DNA of 19,554 nucleotides from assembly GCA_023231065.1 (NCBI GenBank), contig JALNWE010000058.1:1-19554 (forward strand). Reading direction: 5' to 3'. Numbering within the stretch: the first letter of the stretch is position 1; the number at the start of each line of letters is the position of its first letter. The stretch comes from Bacteroidales bacterium (GTDB lineage: Bacteria > Bacteroidota > Bacteroidia > Bacteroidales > FEN-979). The notes under the pieces are model-generated. The model made no database searches and was not told where the DNA came from. It saw only the letters and a program-made list of their open reading frames with translations. Below, piece after piece: positions 8,218 through 16,147 of the stretch. Made by a program: the position numbers and the translations under genes.

Positions 8218-9243
8218 TTAACGTGAATTTTTTATAGTTGTCTGGGATCTGTTAACAAAAACAAAGTTAACGATCCCCGCCAGATATCCAAACCCATAAG
8301 ATATATGTTGAACGAAAAATATCCAGGGCAGGTATATCAATAAAAATCTCTTTCTGTGTTTTAGAAATTCACGGAAAGTGAAAAATATATCAGATAACAG
8401 ATATAATCCCAATCCGACACCGTAAACAATAAGTAATTCCGGTAAAATGAAAATTCCTGCCCACCCCAACGTCAGAAAAAGGACAAACAGGGGAGGGACA
8501 AATTGCCTTATGGAAGCAGGCTTTTTTAATTTACAGTTTACCAATGGTTTAAAAAATCCATATTGATAGAACATCTTAGCCAGGGATGAAATATCAGGAC
8601 GTGCAAAGTACGAGATTTCAAGATCCGGGATCAAGTATATAGATCCTCCGTTTTCAAGGATCCTCGCGTTGAATTCATCATCCTGGTTGCGTAATAGCTC
8701 TTCATCAAACAGACCGATCCTGCAGAACAACGATTTTCTGAAACAACCGAACGGGACTGTATCGACTTTCCGGATTTCACGGGTTCCCAAACGATAATGA
8801 GCATCTCCAACCCCGAAAACAGATGATAAGGCAACAGCAATGGAGATGGCTTTACGGGAATCATTGGCGGGCTTTGTGACCCATATTCCGCCAACATTAT
8901 CGGCGCTGAGTTCAAAAAGATACTTTACAAGTCTACTAATATAATTTTCCGGGTACCTGGAATGAGCATCCATTCTGATAATGACCTCTCCACGGGAGCT
9001 TTTGATCCCGGCATTTAACGCAAACGGGACAAACTTCCGCTCATTGAGCAACAACTGGATATTCGGGTGATTTTGATGATATTCTTCGACCACTTTGCCG
9101 GTCCGGTCATTGCTTAAACCATCTATGATAAAAACCTCGAGCCGGTTGGCGGGATAATCCTGTGCAATAATATTTTCCAACAAGGAGCGGATATATCTCC
9201 CTTCATTGAGCGTAGGGATCAATACTGTGACAAAGGGTTCCAT
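8218..9243 (-). CDS. GT2 glycosyltransferase, ExoA-like, with C-terminal membrane segments
   Basis: In the 341-residue protein the N-terminal GT-A fold starts with VTVLIPTLNEG (5-15) and continues with VFIIDGLSNDRT (37-48). The metal/nucleotide-sugar motif appears as MDAH (91-94), where other GT2 enzymes have DxD. The acceptor-side motif FDEELLRNQDDEF (179-191) contains the probable catalytic acidic residues. PFGCFRKSLF (164-173) and this spacing resemble the ExoA branch of succinoglycan-type transferases. About three hydrophobic segments (roughly 248-268, 270-287 and 300-328) anchor the enzyme at the inner membrane, where it should add one sugar to a lipid-linked acceptor. Donor and linkage cannot be read. 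It sits 15 bp behind the other GT2 gene. Confidence 0.9.
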   Translation of the reverse strand: MEPFVTVLIPTLNEGRYIRSLLENIIAQDYPANRLEVFIIDGLSNDRTGKVVEEYHQNHPNIQLLLNERKFVPFALNAGIKSSRGEVIIRMDAHSRYPENYISRLVKYLFELSADNVGGIWVTKPANDSRKAISIAVALSSVFGVGDAHYRLGTREIRKVDTVPFGCFRKSLFCRIGLFDEELLRNQDDEFNARILENGGSIYLIPDLEISYFARPDISSLAKMFYQYGFFKPLVNCKLKKPASIRQFVPPLFVLFLTLGWAGIFILPELLIVYGVGLGLYLLSDIFFTFREFLKHRKRFLLIYLPWIFFVQHISYGFGYLAGIVNFVFVNRSQTTIKNSR

Positions 9244-9258
9244 GAGCGCAATAATCTA

Positions 9259-10104
9259 TTAATGATAATAAAGTTCCAGAATGGCCCTTATTGACTCTCT
9301 GTAATAATTGTTGATCGCCGGGGTCACAAAGAAACCGACAGAGGCATGTTCGTGATCATAGATGATCATTTCCGGATCATAGATCACTTCAAGTCCCAGA
9401 CGGGCAGCTGTTTCACCAACAAATATCTCTTCCCCGAACAGAAAATTGGGAAGATCAAGGGTCCCTCCCAGAATAAAATAGGTGTTCTTAAAAATAAAAC
9501 AGGAACCATGGGGCGCATAAATTTTTCCCTTCTTGCCTTTTCGGTTTTCAATAGCGCTATTTTCCCGCTTTTTGACACCATTTAACCATCGTTTGAAATA
9601 GGCAAGAATAAGAAATAAATTATGCAGGATAAAAGATGAATACAGAAATTTGTAAAACAGGATTTTTCTTATTGAATACCGTACCGGGATTTTTGGATTA
9701 TAATCAGCGCTCCATTTTTTCGAGATGATAGCAGGTGCGATAACTCCAATATTCTGATTATCATTCCATACGACCAACCGATGAAAAAAATCCGGAGTAA
9801 AGACTATATCAACATTGGTTACTAGGATCCATTTTGGATAATCGGTCTTGTTGCGAAAATAATATTTCATGCCTTCCCTTGCGCCGCCAAAATATCCAAG
9901 GTTTTTTCCCGTCCAAAAATATTGAACAAAAGTATGGTCTTTGATTTTTTCCAAAAATCCCGCGGGAGGGGATTGGTCACTGTTGTCTGCAAGAACGAGC
10001 GTAAAATCAATGTCCTCAGGAATTTCTATACTTTCCAGGTACCGGAGCGCTTCCTGATGGGTATTGTAAATAACGCCAATGATGAGAATGTTGGCTTTAT
10101 TCAT
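9259..10104 (-). CDS. GT2 family glycosyltransferase
   Basis: In the 281-residue protein the GT-A fold is seen as ILIIGVIYNTH (6-16), VLADNSDQS (37-45), KNLGYFGGAREG (67-78, the N-x-G-(F/Y)-x-x-(G/A) pattern of rhamnosyltransferase-like GT2 proteins) and TNVDI (96-100, DxD position). GSCFIF (200-205), FGEEIF (223-228) and a terminal DHEHAS (250-255) are also visible. Between about 145 and 195 there is a hydrophobic stretch followed by a run rich in lysine and arginine, which could seat the enzyme on the membrane surface. It probably transfers a sugar onto the undecaprenyl-linked repeat unit; the donor is unknown. Its ATG is only 3 bp after the propeller gene's stop. Confidence 0.88.
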   Translation of the reverse strand: MNKANILIIGVIYNTHQEALRYLESIEIPEDIDFTLVLADNSDQSPPAGFLEKIKDHTFVQYFWTGKNLGYFGGAREGMKYYFRNKTDYPKWILVTNVDIVFTPDFFHRLVVWNDNQNIGVIAPAIISKKWSADYNPKIPVRYSIRKILFYKFLYSSFILHNLFLILAYFKRWLNGVKKRENSAIENRKGKKGKIYAPHGSCFIFKNTYFILGGTLDLPNFLFGEEIFVGETAARLGLEVIYDPEMIIYDHEHASVGFFVTPAINNYYRESIRAILELYYH

Positions 10105-10107
10105 ATT

Positions 10108-11382
10108 TCAGAATTGAGGAGTAATCCCAGAGTTCAGAAGATCTCCGATTTTTATGGTACATAATGATCTTTTCCCACTATGTGCAGAATCAAAACAGAT
10201 CATTGAACCATCATGATTCCAACGGGGGTGTAAGTCACACCTTACAGCTTCTTTATATTTTATGGGTTGTCGGAAATATCCCAGGTCGAATCGTTTTTCT
10301 TTCAGTATGTTATACAGGATAAGGTAACTTCTGCGGAAACGATCGGGATAAGTATCCGTGATGAACCATTCCGTAGAATTTTCAGGAAAAGACGGATGTC
10401 CATCAGAATCAAATTGTTCCATTCCGACTGATCGATGCTCTTCACTTGAATCTTTGAAAAGGAAATAGCCATCCTTATTTTCTTTTGAACGGCAATAGGC
10501 CAACACATGGGTTTCATCTTGCCAGGCAATATGCGATACCATATCGCGGGTTGGAAATAAATGGAGATGATGTCCGTTCACATCGCAAGAGAACATCCGG
10601 GTAAAAGTGATATTCCCGTTTTTAACCCATCTGTGTAAAAAAAGAAATCGCTTGCCCGATGGAGAAAATAAACAATGGGTAAGAAAATGACAAGAATCCT
10701 GCATGCTTTTTTCTGGTCGGAATGATGCAATATCCTTCACTGAAAATAATTTAGTAATGAGGTTATGCGGGATGTCGATCGTACTAATACCATGGGTTGA
10801 TGGTATTTCTGTTTTATTTTCAGGATCGGTTCCACTTAGATAACCATAACCCGGAAAATAGCGCTGAAGCCTCGCGAAATTGTAAGATAAGGCAACCTTC
10901 CCTTCCGGATCGATTGCTGCAATGGCTTTTGATAAGACCCCTATATTTTGCCCACCGATGTCGAAAATTTTAGCGGTATTATCGTCTCCCCCAACATCAT
11001 TAAAAATGAATGTATGAGTCTTACCTAACCATTGCAACATACTGCCTTGTTGCCAGTTATAACAGGAAGTCGTGGCGATTTTCCGGAAAACAGAAAAGTC
11101 GTCGCCTGAAAAAAGGCCAATGTCGACCTGATCACCATGTCGTGGCAATTTATGGGAGATCCCGTGATAACCATGTGATAGTAAATATCCATTATCAAAC
11201 GACCATGGATTTTTATCATGAAACCCGAAGAAATACCCTTCCCGGATGGTAACCGGATATGCCTGGTTTTGCCTGGGGACAGGGAAAAGGGAAAAGAGCG
11301 CCTGGTAGGTATCCCTGACCAGGTTTTTTATTCTCGGGTTGTTTTTTACTAAACCATATACCAGCAACTCCAGTTGGTTCAT
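10108..11382 (-). CDS. Beta-propeller protein of the polysaccharide operon
   Basis: The 424-residue protein has no signal peptide or membrane segment, so it is predicted to be cytoplasmic. Blade-like strands recur, clearest in the C-terminal half: HCLFSPSGKRFLFLH (236-250), SHIAWQDETHVLAYC (283-297), GHPSFPENSTEWFITD (328-343) and LHPRWNHDGSMICFDS (384-399). The S/N-x-x-G-(K/S) turns are like TolB/WD40-type propellers. Histidines fall at the same place in successive blades (236, 284, 329 and 385), with another at 250. This recalls the metal-binding histidine arrangement of PL22 oligogalacturonate lyases, but that link is inference. YNWQQGSMLQW (108-118) is another notable patch. It is embedded between the flippase and GT genes (5 bp and 3 bp gaps), so it should act in the same pathway: glycan binding, modification or scaffolding of the transferases. 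Confidence 0.78.
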   Translation of the reverse strand: MNQLELLVYGLVKNNPRIKNLVRDTYQALFSLFPVPRQNQAYPVTIREGYFFGFHDKNPWSFDNGYLLSHGYHGISHKLPRHGDQVDIGLFSGDDFSVFRKIATTSCYNWQQGSMLQWLGKTHTFIFNDVGGDDNTAKIFDIGGQNIGVLSKAIAAIDPEGKVALSYNFARLQRYFPGYGYLSGTDPENKTEIPSTHGISTIDIPHNLITKLFSVKDIASFRPEKSMQDSCHFLTHCLFSPSGKRFLFLHRWVKNGNITFTRMFSCDVNGHHLHLFPTRDMVSHIAWQDETHVLAYCRSKENKDGYFLFKDSSEEHRSVGMEQFDSDGHPSFPENSTEWFITDTYPDRFRRSYLILYNILKEKRFDLGYFRQPIKYKEAVRCDLHPRWNHDGSMICFDSAHSGKRSLCTIKIGDLLNSGITPQF

Positions 11383-11387
11383 ACTAC

Positions 11388-12629
11388 TTAATTTAACAAT
11401 CCTTGTTTATTGAACCGGAATAAAAAAGCGAAAATAACGATAATATAAGTAATAACCGAGATGAGTGAAATGACAGCAGACGCCGGATACCCATATATCG
11501 GCACAAAGATTATATTCGCCAGGGCGTTCACGGCCAGGGAAACCAGAATGGCAATCAACATCAGCCTGGGCTTCAATAACAACTCCAGCGGTTTATGTAT
11601 CAGCATGGCAGCCTGCCACAGAAAAGAGGAGCAGATCAATGTTACAGAAACAAGAAATTTTCGGGTTACTTGTAAATGTAAAATCCGGTTATAAAAAATA
11701 TCCTGGAAAAAAATAAAGAAGACTAAAACAGCACAAGCTATCAATAAACAAAATAGCAAACCTTCACGGATCATTTTCATGGCTTCTTTCTTCCGGTTTT
11801 GGTTCCATTTTTCAACGATAGCCGGATGATATGCTAAAAGTATGGGAATCGTTGAAAAGGTAGAGATCTTAATGATAAAATCCTTGATGGCGGCATAGGT
11901 TCCGACATTTTCATAGCTGGTGAAGGAGTTGATTATAAAACGGTCGGAAATGTTCATCAGATAGGAGAGAAATAGCCATATTGTGATCGGAAACCCAAAA
12001 TTGAAGACTTTCTTGGTAAACCCGCTGTTAAAATAGATCCGCGAAGGGTCAAGAACAACTTTCCCTTCAGGCAGGACATTGATCCGCAACAAGTCGGTTA
12101 TAATTAGACCTGATGTCATGGCTATGAAAAGCACGATAAACGATCGTTGATTGAAAACAATTGTTAACAGAAAAAACAAACCGATGAAAAATATGTTATA
12201 TGATCCTTCCTGAATAGCATAACGGATTGATTTTTTTTTGGTTTGGTTTAACGTCAGGTGAAACATGAAAAGGTTGTACATGGCGATATAAACCATGATC
12301 ACCATGGTTTCCATCCAGCGGAGGTGAAAATAAAAAATGCATACCAGCAAACTGACAATAACAGCAAAGAGCGTCCCGGCTATAGTAAGAAAAAAAAACC
12401 TGTTTATCACCAGTACTTGTTCTCCGGGATAAGCGCTGAGAAAACGAATGATACTCTGCTGAATCCAACCAAAGGAAAGTGTCGCGATCAACATGGTTGA
12501 ATAAAATATCAGCGAGTATTTCCCATATTCCGCTTTGCCCAGTAGCCTGACTGCGAGAATGATAATAGCCAGGTTGACCAGCGCGGGAATAATTTTACCA
12601 GTAAAATATATCAGTACATCTTTTCTCAT
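11388..12629 (-). CDS. Wzx-type polysaccharide flippase (MOP superfamily)
   Basis: The protein has about 413 residues and roughly 12-14 hydrophobic segments. The N-terminus reads as MRKDVLIYFTGKIIPALVNL followed by RLLGKAEYGKYSL, the usual start of Wzx/PST flippases, including the conserved LG-x-x-(E/D)YG. The frame continues upstream to a possible TTG at 12686 (19 more residues), but the ATG at 12629 places the start where family members begin, so it was chosen. The protein should move undecaprenyl-linked glycan units across the inner membrane. It opens the five-gene polysaccharide operon and is followed after 5 bp by the propeller gene. The 116 bp upstream (12630-12745) contain no TAnnTTTG box on this strand, so transcription may begin farther upstream or use a weak promoter. 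Confidence 0.9.
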   Translation of the reverse strand: MRKDVLIYFTGKIIPALVNLAIIILAVRLLGKAEYGKYSLIFYSTMLIATLSFGWIQQSIIRFLSAYPGEQVLVINRFFFLTIAGTLFAVIVSLLVCIFYFHLRWMETMVIMVYIAMYNLFMFHLTLNQTKKKSIRYAIQEGSYNIFFIGLFFLLTIVFNQRSFIVLFIAMTSGLIITDLLRINVLPEGKVVLDPSRIYFNSGFTKKVFNFGFPITIWLFLSYLMNISDRFIINSFTSYENVGTYAAIKDFIIKISTFSTIPILLAYHPAIVEKWNQNRKKEAMKMIREGLLFCLLIACAVLVFFIFFQDIFYNRILHLQVTRKFLVSVTLICSSFLWQAAMLIHKPLELLLKPRLMLIAILVSLAVNALANIIFVPIYGYPASAVISLISVITYIIVIFAFLFRFNKQGLLN

Positions 12630-12745
12630 TGGAAGGGCTTGTCGTGGCAAACGATGCAGGCTATAAACAATAATCCCATCATTCAAATCCTGAAAACCAG
12701 GAGCGGAGCGAAGTTAAAAAATAAGATTGATTTAACGGGTTATAA

Positions 12746-13243
12746 TTAAGACAGAGGAACAGCCCTGACCGGTATAATATCTCCCTGAAGCGTATGGGCG
12801 TTGCGTCCGGTCGCAGGGTTTATATTCTTTCTGACCGTTATTACGCTGGGTAGGAGGGCGGTTTTTCCTGTTGACACCAAGGTGGTCGTATCAAAAGAAA
12901 ATTCCTGGTTGGTATTACAGAATGCAGGTGGGCATTGTGATATATTGTAAGCCGATTTTACCCGTTCCTGGTTCGTATTTCCCATTTCAGCACAGGCGAA
13001 ACAGAGTTCATGATCAACTGAAACAAATTCCTTCCACCAGGCAGTGACTTCCGGCTGTAATATTCTTGACCGGATATTTGATGCAGAGCCGATGTATATT
13101 AGTTGCAATAGATCAACGGTTTCATCGGAAGAATGAAAAGAAGCTTCATAAACAAAAAACACACCAGGGCTTTCGGGAAGGTTAATTCTGTCTTTCTCCC
13201 TCCAGTAACCTTTAACATGAACAATAATTGTTTGATCAGGCAT
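12746..13243 (-). CDS. GIY-YIG domain protein
   Basis: With the ATG at 13243 the protein has 165 residues. An in-frame GTG at 13258 would add five residues, but the ATG is followed directly by the typical start (MPDQTIIVHVKGYW). The GIY-YIG pattern is visible as PGVFFVYEA (26-34, GVF for GIY) and LIYIG (48-52). SNIRSRI (55-61) supplies the catalytic Arg, E93 in NQERV is the likely metal-binding Glu, and a conserved Asn lies in PPAFCN (105-110). FDTTTLVSTGKTALL (117-131) resembles the tail seen in Bacteroidota stand-alone GIY-YIG proteins. These small proteins are predicted nucleases, but their targets are unknown. It diverges from the response-regulator gene and shares with it the intergenic operator array. 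The last 25 residues look poorly conserved in character. Confidence 0.78.
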   Translation of the reverse strand: MPDQTIIVHVKGYWREKDRINLPESPGVFFVYEASFHSSDETVDLLQLIYIGSASNIRSRILQPEVTAWWKEFVSVDHELCFACAEMGNTNQERVKSAYNISQCPPAFCNTNQEFSFDTTTLVSTGKTALLPSVITVRKNINPATGRNAHTLQGDIIPVRAVPLS

Positions 13244-13342
13244 AATATAGTTTGACACAATGCAGTACCTTCCATCAAAAACCAGACCAAAATTTTATAT
13301 ATCATAATAACAGATAATTATGAATTTCATGGTAAAAATATA

Positions 13343-13408
13343 TGTAAAAAGTGTAACAAAATGTTACAGTGAGTGTAATATTATGTTACATTTGTTACAC
13401 TTTTTACA
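13343..13408. promoter_or_regulatory. Palindromic operator array between GIY-YIG and sigma-54 regulator genes
   Basis: An 18-base sequence, TGTAAAAAGTGTAACAAA (13343-13360), is repeated as its perfect reverse complement at 13391-13408. Inside this frame lie two 17-bp palindromes with 7-3-7 layout: TGTAACA-AAA-TGTTACA (13352-13368) and TGTAATA-TTA-TGTTACA (13374-13390, one mismatch). Their starts are 22 bp apart, about two helical turns. A further TGTTACA occurs at 13393-13399. In total at least seven TGTAA/TTACA half-sites fall within 66 bp, and the last three TTACA are spaced 9 bp apart. The array ends 24 bp before the regulator's ATG. It is most likely the binding region of a dimeric DNA-binding protein, perhaps the NtrC-type regulator itself. 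Confidence 0.75.
13387..13394 (+). promoter_or_regulatory. Candidate -7 box for the two-component pair
   Basis: TACATTTG matches the Bacteroidota -7 consensus TAnnTTTG and lies 37 bases before the ATG at 13432. The -33 position has only TTAC instead of TTTG. The box overlaps the right half of the operator array, so a protein bound there would compete with RNA polymerase or be positioned to contact it. No -24/-12 sigma-54 promoter is seen in this gap. Confidence 0.45.
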
Positions 13409-13431
13409 CTAATTGACAATACGGCGATCCC

Positions 13432-14805
13432 ATGCAAAAAAAAGGTAATTTGTTAATTGTTGAAGATAATCCTGAAATTCTTCAGGCATTGCAATTTTTT
13501 CTTGAATACGAATTCAACATTATTACTTCTATTACCAATCCCAACCTGATACCTTCAACACTCCAGTCGGGGCAGTATGATCTTGTCTTGCTTGATATGA
13601 ATTTTACTGCCGGAATAAATACAGGGAATGAAGGCATCTTCTGGTTAGGGGAAATCCTGAAAATAGATCCGACTTTATGTGTTATCATGATGACTGCATA
13701 CGGGGATATTGACCTTGCCGTTAAAGCAATCAAAAACGGAGCTACTGATTTTGTTATAAAACCATGGGATAACGATAAATTACTCGCCACGTTGAATACC
13801 GGGTTAAAATTGCGAAGATCAGCCCTGGAACTTCAGAAAAACAGAGAGAAGCAGGAAAAAATAAATGCTGATCTGGAGCAGCAATTCCATGAATTTATCG
13901 GTGAATGTCCTTCCATTAAAAGGGTATTGGATATTGTCGATAAAGTTTCAGAAACAGATGCCAACATCCTCATTACGGGAGAGAACGGGACAGGAAAGGG
14001 CATGATAGCCAAAGAAATTCATCAACGTTCAAACCGGGCAAAAAAAACTATGGTCACGGTCGATATGGCCTCCATCCCGGTTTCATTGTTCGAGAGCGAA
14101 TTATTCGGCCACAAAAAAGGGGCATTCACAGATGCCAAATCCGACCGGGTTGGTCGTTTTGAAGCGGCCAATCAAAGTACATTATTTTTAGATGAAATTG
14201 GAAATCTTTCTCTCAATATGCAGACAAAGATCCTGAATGTACTTCAGGAAAGGCAGATCATTCCTTTGGGCACTAATAAAATAGTACCCATCGATGTCCG
14301 TTTGATCTGTGCGACCAATAAAAATTTGGAGAAGATGGTCATGGAAGGGTTATTCCGTCAGGATTTACTTTTCAGGATCAACACCATTCAGATTGACCTT
14401 CCCCCATTGCGTGAAAGGGGACGGGATATTGAATTGATGGTCGGATATTTTTTGGATAAATTTTCTGTTAAATATGACAAAGGACAAATGTCATTCGATT
14501 TGGAAGCCTTACAATCTCTTAAAAAATATCTCTGGCCGGGGAATATCCGCGAGTTGGAGCATACCATTGAAAAAGCTGTTATCCTTGCCGACCATCCGTT
14601 GATCAAAACCGATGATCTTTTCCTCAAAGTAACGACGCGCCAGCAAACCAGTATTCAGGATCAGCCAGAGTCCTTCGAGGATTATGAAAAGACGATCATA
14701 CGTAAGGCATTGTTGCGTAATCTGGGCAACCTTTCGAATGCCTCAAAGGAATTGGGCATCTCCCGGCCGACCATGTACCGTAAGATGAAGCAATATGGTT
14801 TGTAA
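13432..14805 (+). CDS. NtrC-family sigma-54-dependent response regulator
   Basis: The 457-residue protein has a receiver domain (1 to about 125) with acidic pair E11/D12, phospho-acceptor Asp55, Thr88 and Lys110. A linker helix (about 125-152) follows, then an AAA+ sigma-54 activation domain (about 155-395): Walker A GENGTGKG (183-190), sigma-54 contact loop GAFTDA (230-235), Walker B LFLDEIG (251-257), and WPGNIREL (368-375). A Fis-type helix-turn-helix ends the protein (about 418-456, with ASKELGISRPTMYRKMK). Phosphorylation by the kinase gene directly behind it (11-bp overlap) should allow it to remodel sigma-54 RNA polymerase at target promoters. The contact loop has Asp where most family members have Gly (GAFTGA); GAFTDA appears to be usual in Bacteroidota. 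Likely targets are nearby transport genes and possibly its own operator array. Confidence 0.95.
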   Translation: MQKKGNLLIVEDNPEILQALQFFLEYEFNIITSITNPNLIPSTLQSGQYDLVLLDMNFTAGINTGNEGIFWLGEILKIDPTLCVIMMTAYGDIDLAVKAIKNGATDFVIKPWDNDKLLATLNTGLKLRRSALELQKNREKQEKINADLEQQFHEFIGECPSIKRVLDIVDKVSETDANILITGENGTGKGMIAKEIHQRSNRAKKTMVTVDMASIPVSLFESELFGHKKGAFTDAKSDRVGRFEAANQSTLFLDEIGNLSLNMQTKILNVLQERQIIPLGTNKIVPIDVRLICATNKNLEKMVMEGLFRQDLLFRINTIQIDLPPLRERGRDIELMVGYFLDKFSVKYDKGQMSFDLEALQSLKKYLWPGNIRELEHTIEKAVILADHPLIKTDDLFLKVTTRQQTSIQDQPESFEDYEKTIIRKALLRNLGNLSNASKELGISRPTMYRKMKQYGL

Positions 14806-16147
14806 AACCTTCTATGTAAGGCTCACAATAAGGATTTTGTTCATTACATTGACGGGATTGCTATTCGCGATCTGCCTTTTTTATTTACCAAACATTTCTT
14901 TGATCGCCCTCATTGGCATTGCCTTGGTCTTGCAAACAGTGTCTTTGATCAGGTATGTGAACAGGATCAATGTCAGAATTGAGAATTTTTTTCTTGCCCA
15001 TCTTAATGGTGAAGTCCCGGACATTGCAGAAACAAACAGAAAGAATAAAGAGTTTTTCCGGTTAAATGAATATTTTTCCCGGATCAACAAAGAGCAGGAA
15101 AATATCAGGATAAAAACCGAAATTCAAAACAGCTATTTTAAAACCATCATTGATCAGACTACTACGGGTTTGTTATCCTATACCGGCGAAGGGGAAGTTG
15201 ATTTCGTCAACGACGCGGCCAGGAAAATTTTTGGGATATACGTGCTCAGACATATACGGAAACTTGACACGATTAAAGAAGGGTTGAGTAAGATTCTCCT
15301 TGATCTTGGACCGGGAATAACCCAACTGGTCCCGATCGTGATAAATGGAGAGTTGATCCAGATTTCGGTTAAAAAGACAAAGTTTAAATCCGGTGACAGA
15401 TTATTATACCTTGTAACGCTACAGAATATAAAATCAGAGTTGGATACCAAAGAAATGGAGTCATGGCAAAAATTAATCCGTGTGCTAACCCACGAGATCA
15501 TGAATTCTATTACCCCCATCACATCTCTGGTCAACACCATATCGCGGATCTACCGTGAACGGGATACAGGACGTATCCTGCAACCTGCTGAAATAACGGC
15601 TCAGGCGATCGATAAAACCGTTAAAGGATTGGATATCATTGAAACCAGGGGGATCGGGCTGGTAGATTTTGTAAAAAATTTCCGTGATGTCAATAAGCTT
15701 CCCAAACCACAGTTTGAAAAAATTGATGTGAACGGTTTGCTCCATCAAATCAAGATATTATTTGATGATCCCTATTCAACCGAAACTGCGAAATTGAAAA
15801 TTTCCTGTCCGGCTGAATTGACTATCCTGGCTGACCGGCATCTTATAGAACAAGTACTTATAAATCTGATAAAGAACTCTTTTGAAGCATGTTCTGAAAC
15901 TTTAAATCCTGTCATCAGACTTTCGGCCTACCAACAGTATGATCGTACTTTTATTGAGGTAGAAGACAACGGGAAAGGCATACCGGAGGTGGTTATGGAA
16001 AATATTTTTGTTCCATTTTTTACGACCAAGGAGAAAGGATCCGGTATCGGATTAAGCCTATCTCGCCAGATCATCAGGATGCATGGTGGCACACTTGAGT
16101 TTCATTCGGTTCCCGGGGAAATGACAATTTTCACGATCCGGATATAA
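14795..16147 (+). CDS. Membrane sensor histidine kinase paired with the NtrC-type regulator
   Basis: The 450-residue protein has two membrane segments (about 11-30 and 34-52) separated by only a few residues, so there is almost no periplasmic sensor. This architecture is associated with kinases that sense within the membrane or through a partner transporter. A PAS-like domain follows (about 108-212). The H-box LTHEIMNSITPI gives phospho-accepting His233. The ATPase domain carries the N-box LINLIKNSFEA (355-365), DNGKGI (391-396) and TTKEKGSGIGL (410-420). It is an NtrB/NtrY-like kinase. Its ATG lies 11 bp inside the end of the regulator gene, so the pair is translationally coupled. Its last 17 bp overlap the convergent ABC ATPase gene. 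Confidence 0.93.
   Translation: MVCKTFYVRLTIRILFITLTGLLFAICLFYLPNISLIALIGIALVLQTVSLIRYVNRINVRIENFFLAHLNGEVPDIAETNRKNKEFFRLNEYFSRINKEQENIRIKTEIQNSYFKTIIDQTTTGLLSYTGEGEVDFVNDAARKIFGIYVLRHIRKLDTIKEGLSKILLDLGPGITQLVPIVINGELIQISVKKTKFKSGDRLLYLVTLQNIKSELDTKEMESWQKLIRVLTHEIMNSITPITSLVNTISRIYRERDTGRILQPAEITAQAIDKTVKGLDIIETRGIGLVDFVKNFRDVNKLPKPQFEKIDVNGLLHQIKILFDDPYSTETAKLKISCPAELTILADRHLIEQVLINLIKNSFEACSETLNPVIRLSAYQQYDRTFIEVEDNGKGIPEVVMENIFVPFFTTKEKGSGIGLSLSRQIIRMHGGTLEFHSVPGEMTIFTIRI

Noticed and set aside
11388..12686. Wzx reading frame starting at the TTG at 12686
   Set aside because: The extra 19 residues are polar and unlike the family start; the ATG at 12629 begins exactly where Wzx proteins begin.
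12688..12702. Small hairpin TCCTG-AAAAC-CAGGA before the flippase gene
   Set aside because: The stem is only 5 bp and is not followed by a T tract on either strand, so neither terminator nor regulator can be supported.
13099..13305. Overlapping minus-strand frame next to the GIY-YIG start
   Set aside because: It runs out of frame over the GIY-YIG coding region, has no recognisable domain, and ends inside it.
13343..13408. 18-bp inverted repeat read as an intrinsic terminator
   Set aside because: No T tract follows either arm, the loop would be 30 bases, and nested 7-3-7 palindromes explain it better as protein-binding DNA.
13409..13431. Sigma-54 (-24/-12) promoter for the regulator gene
   Set aside because: No GG-N10-GC pattern with the right spacing is visible in the gap; only a housekeeping-type -7 box is.
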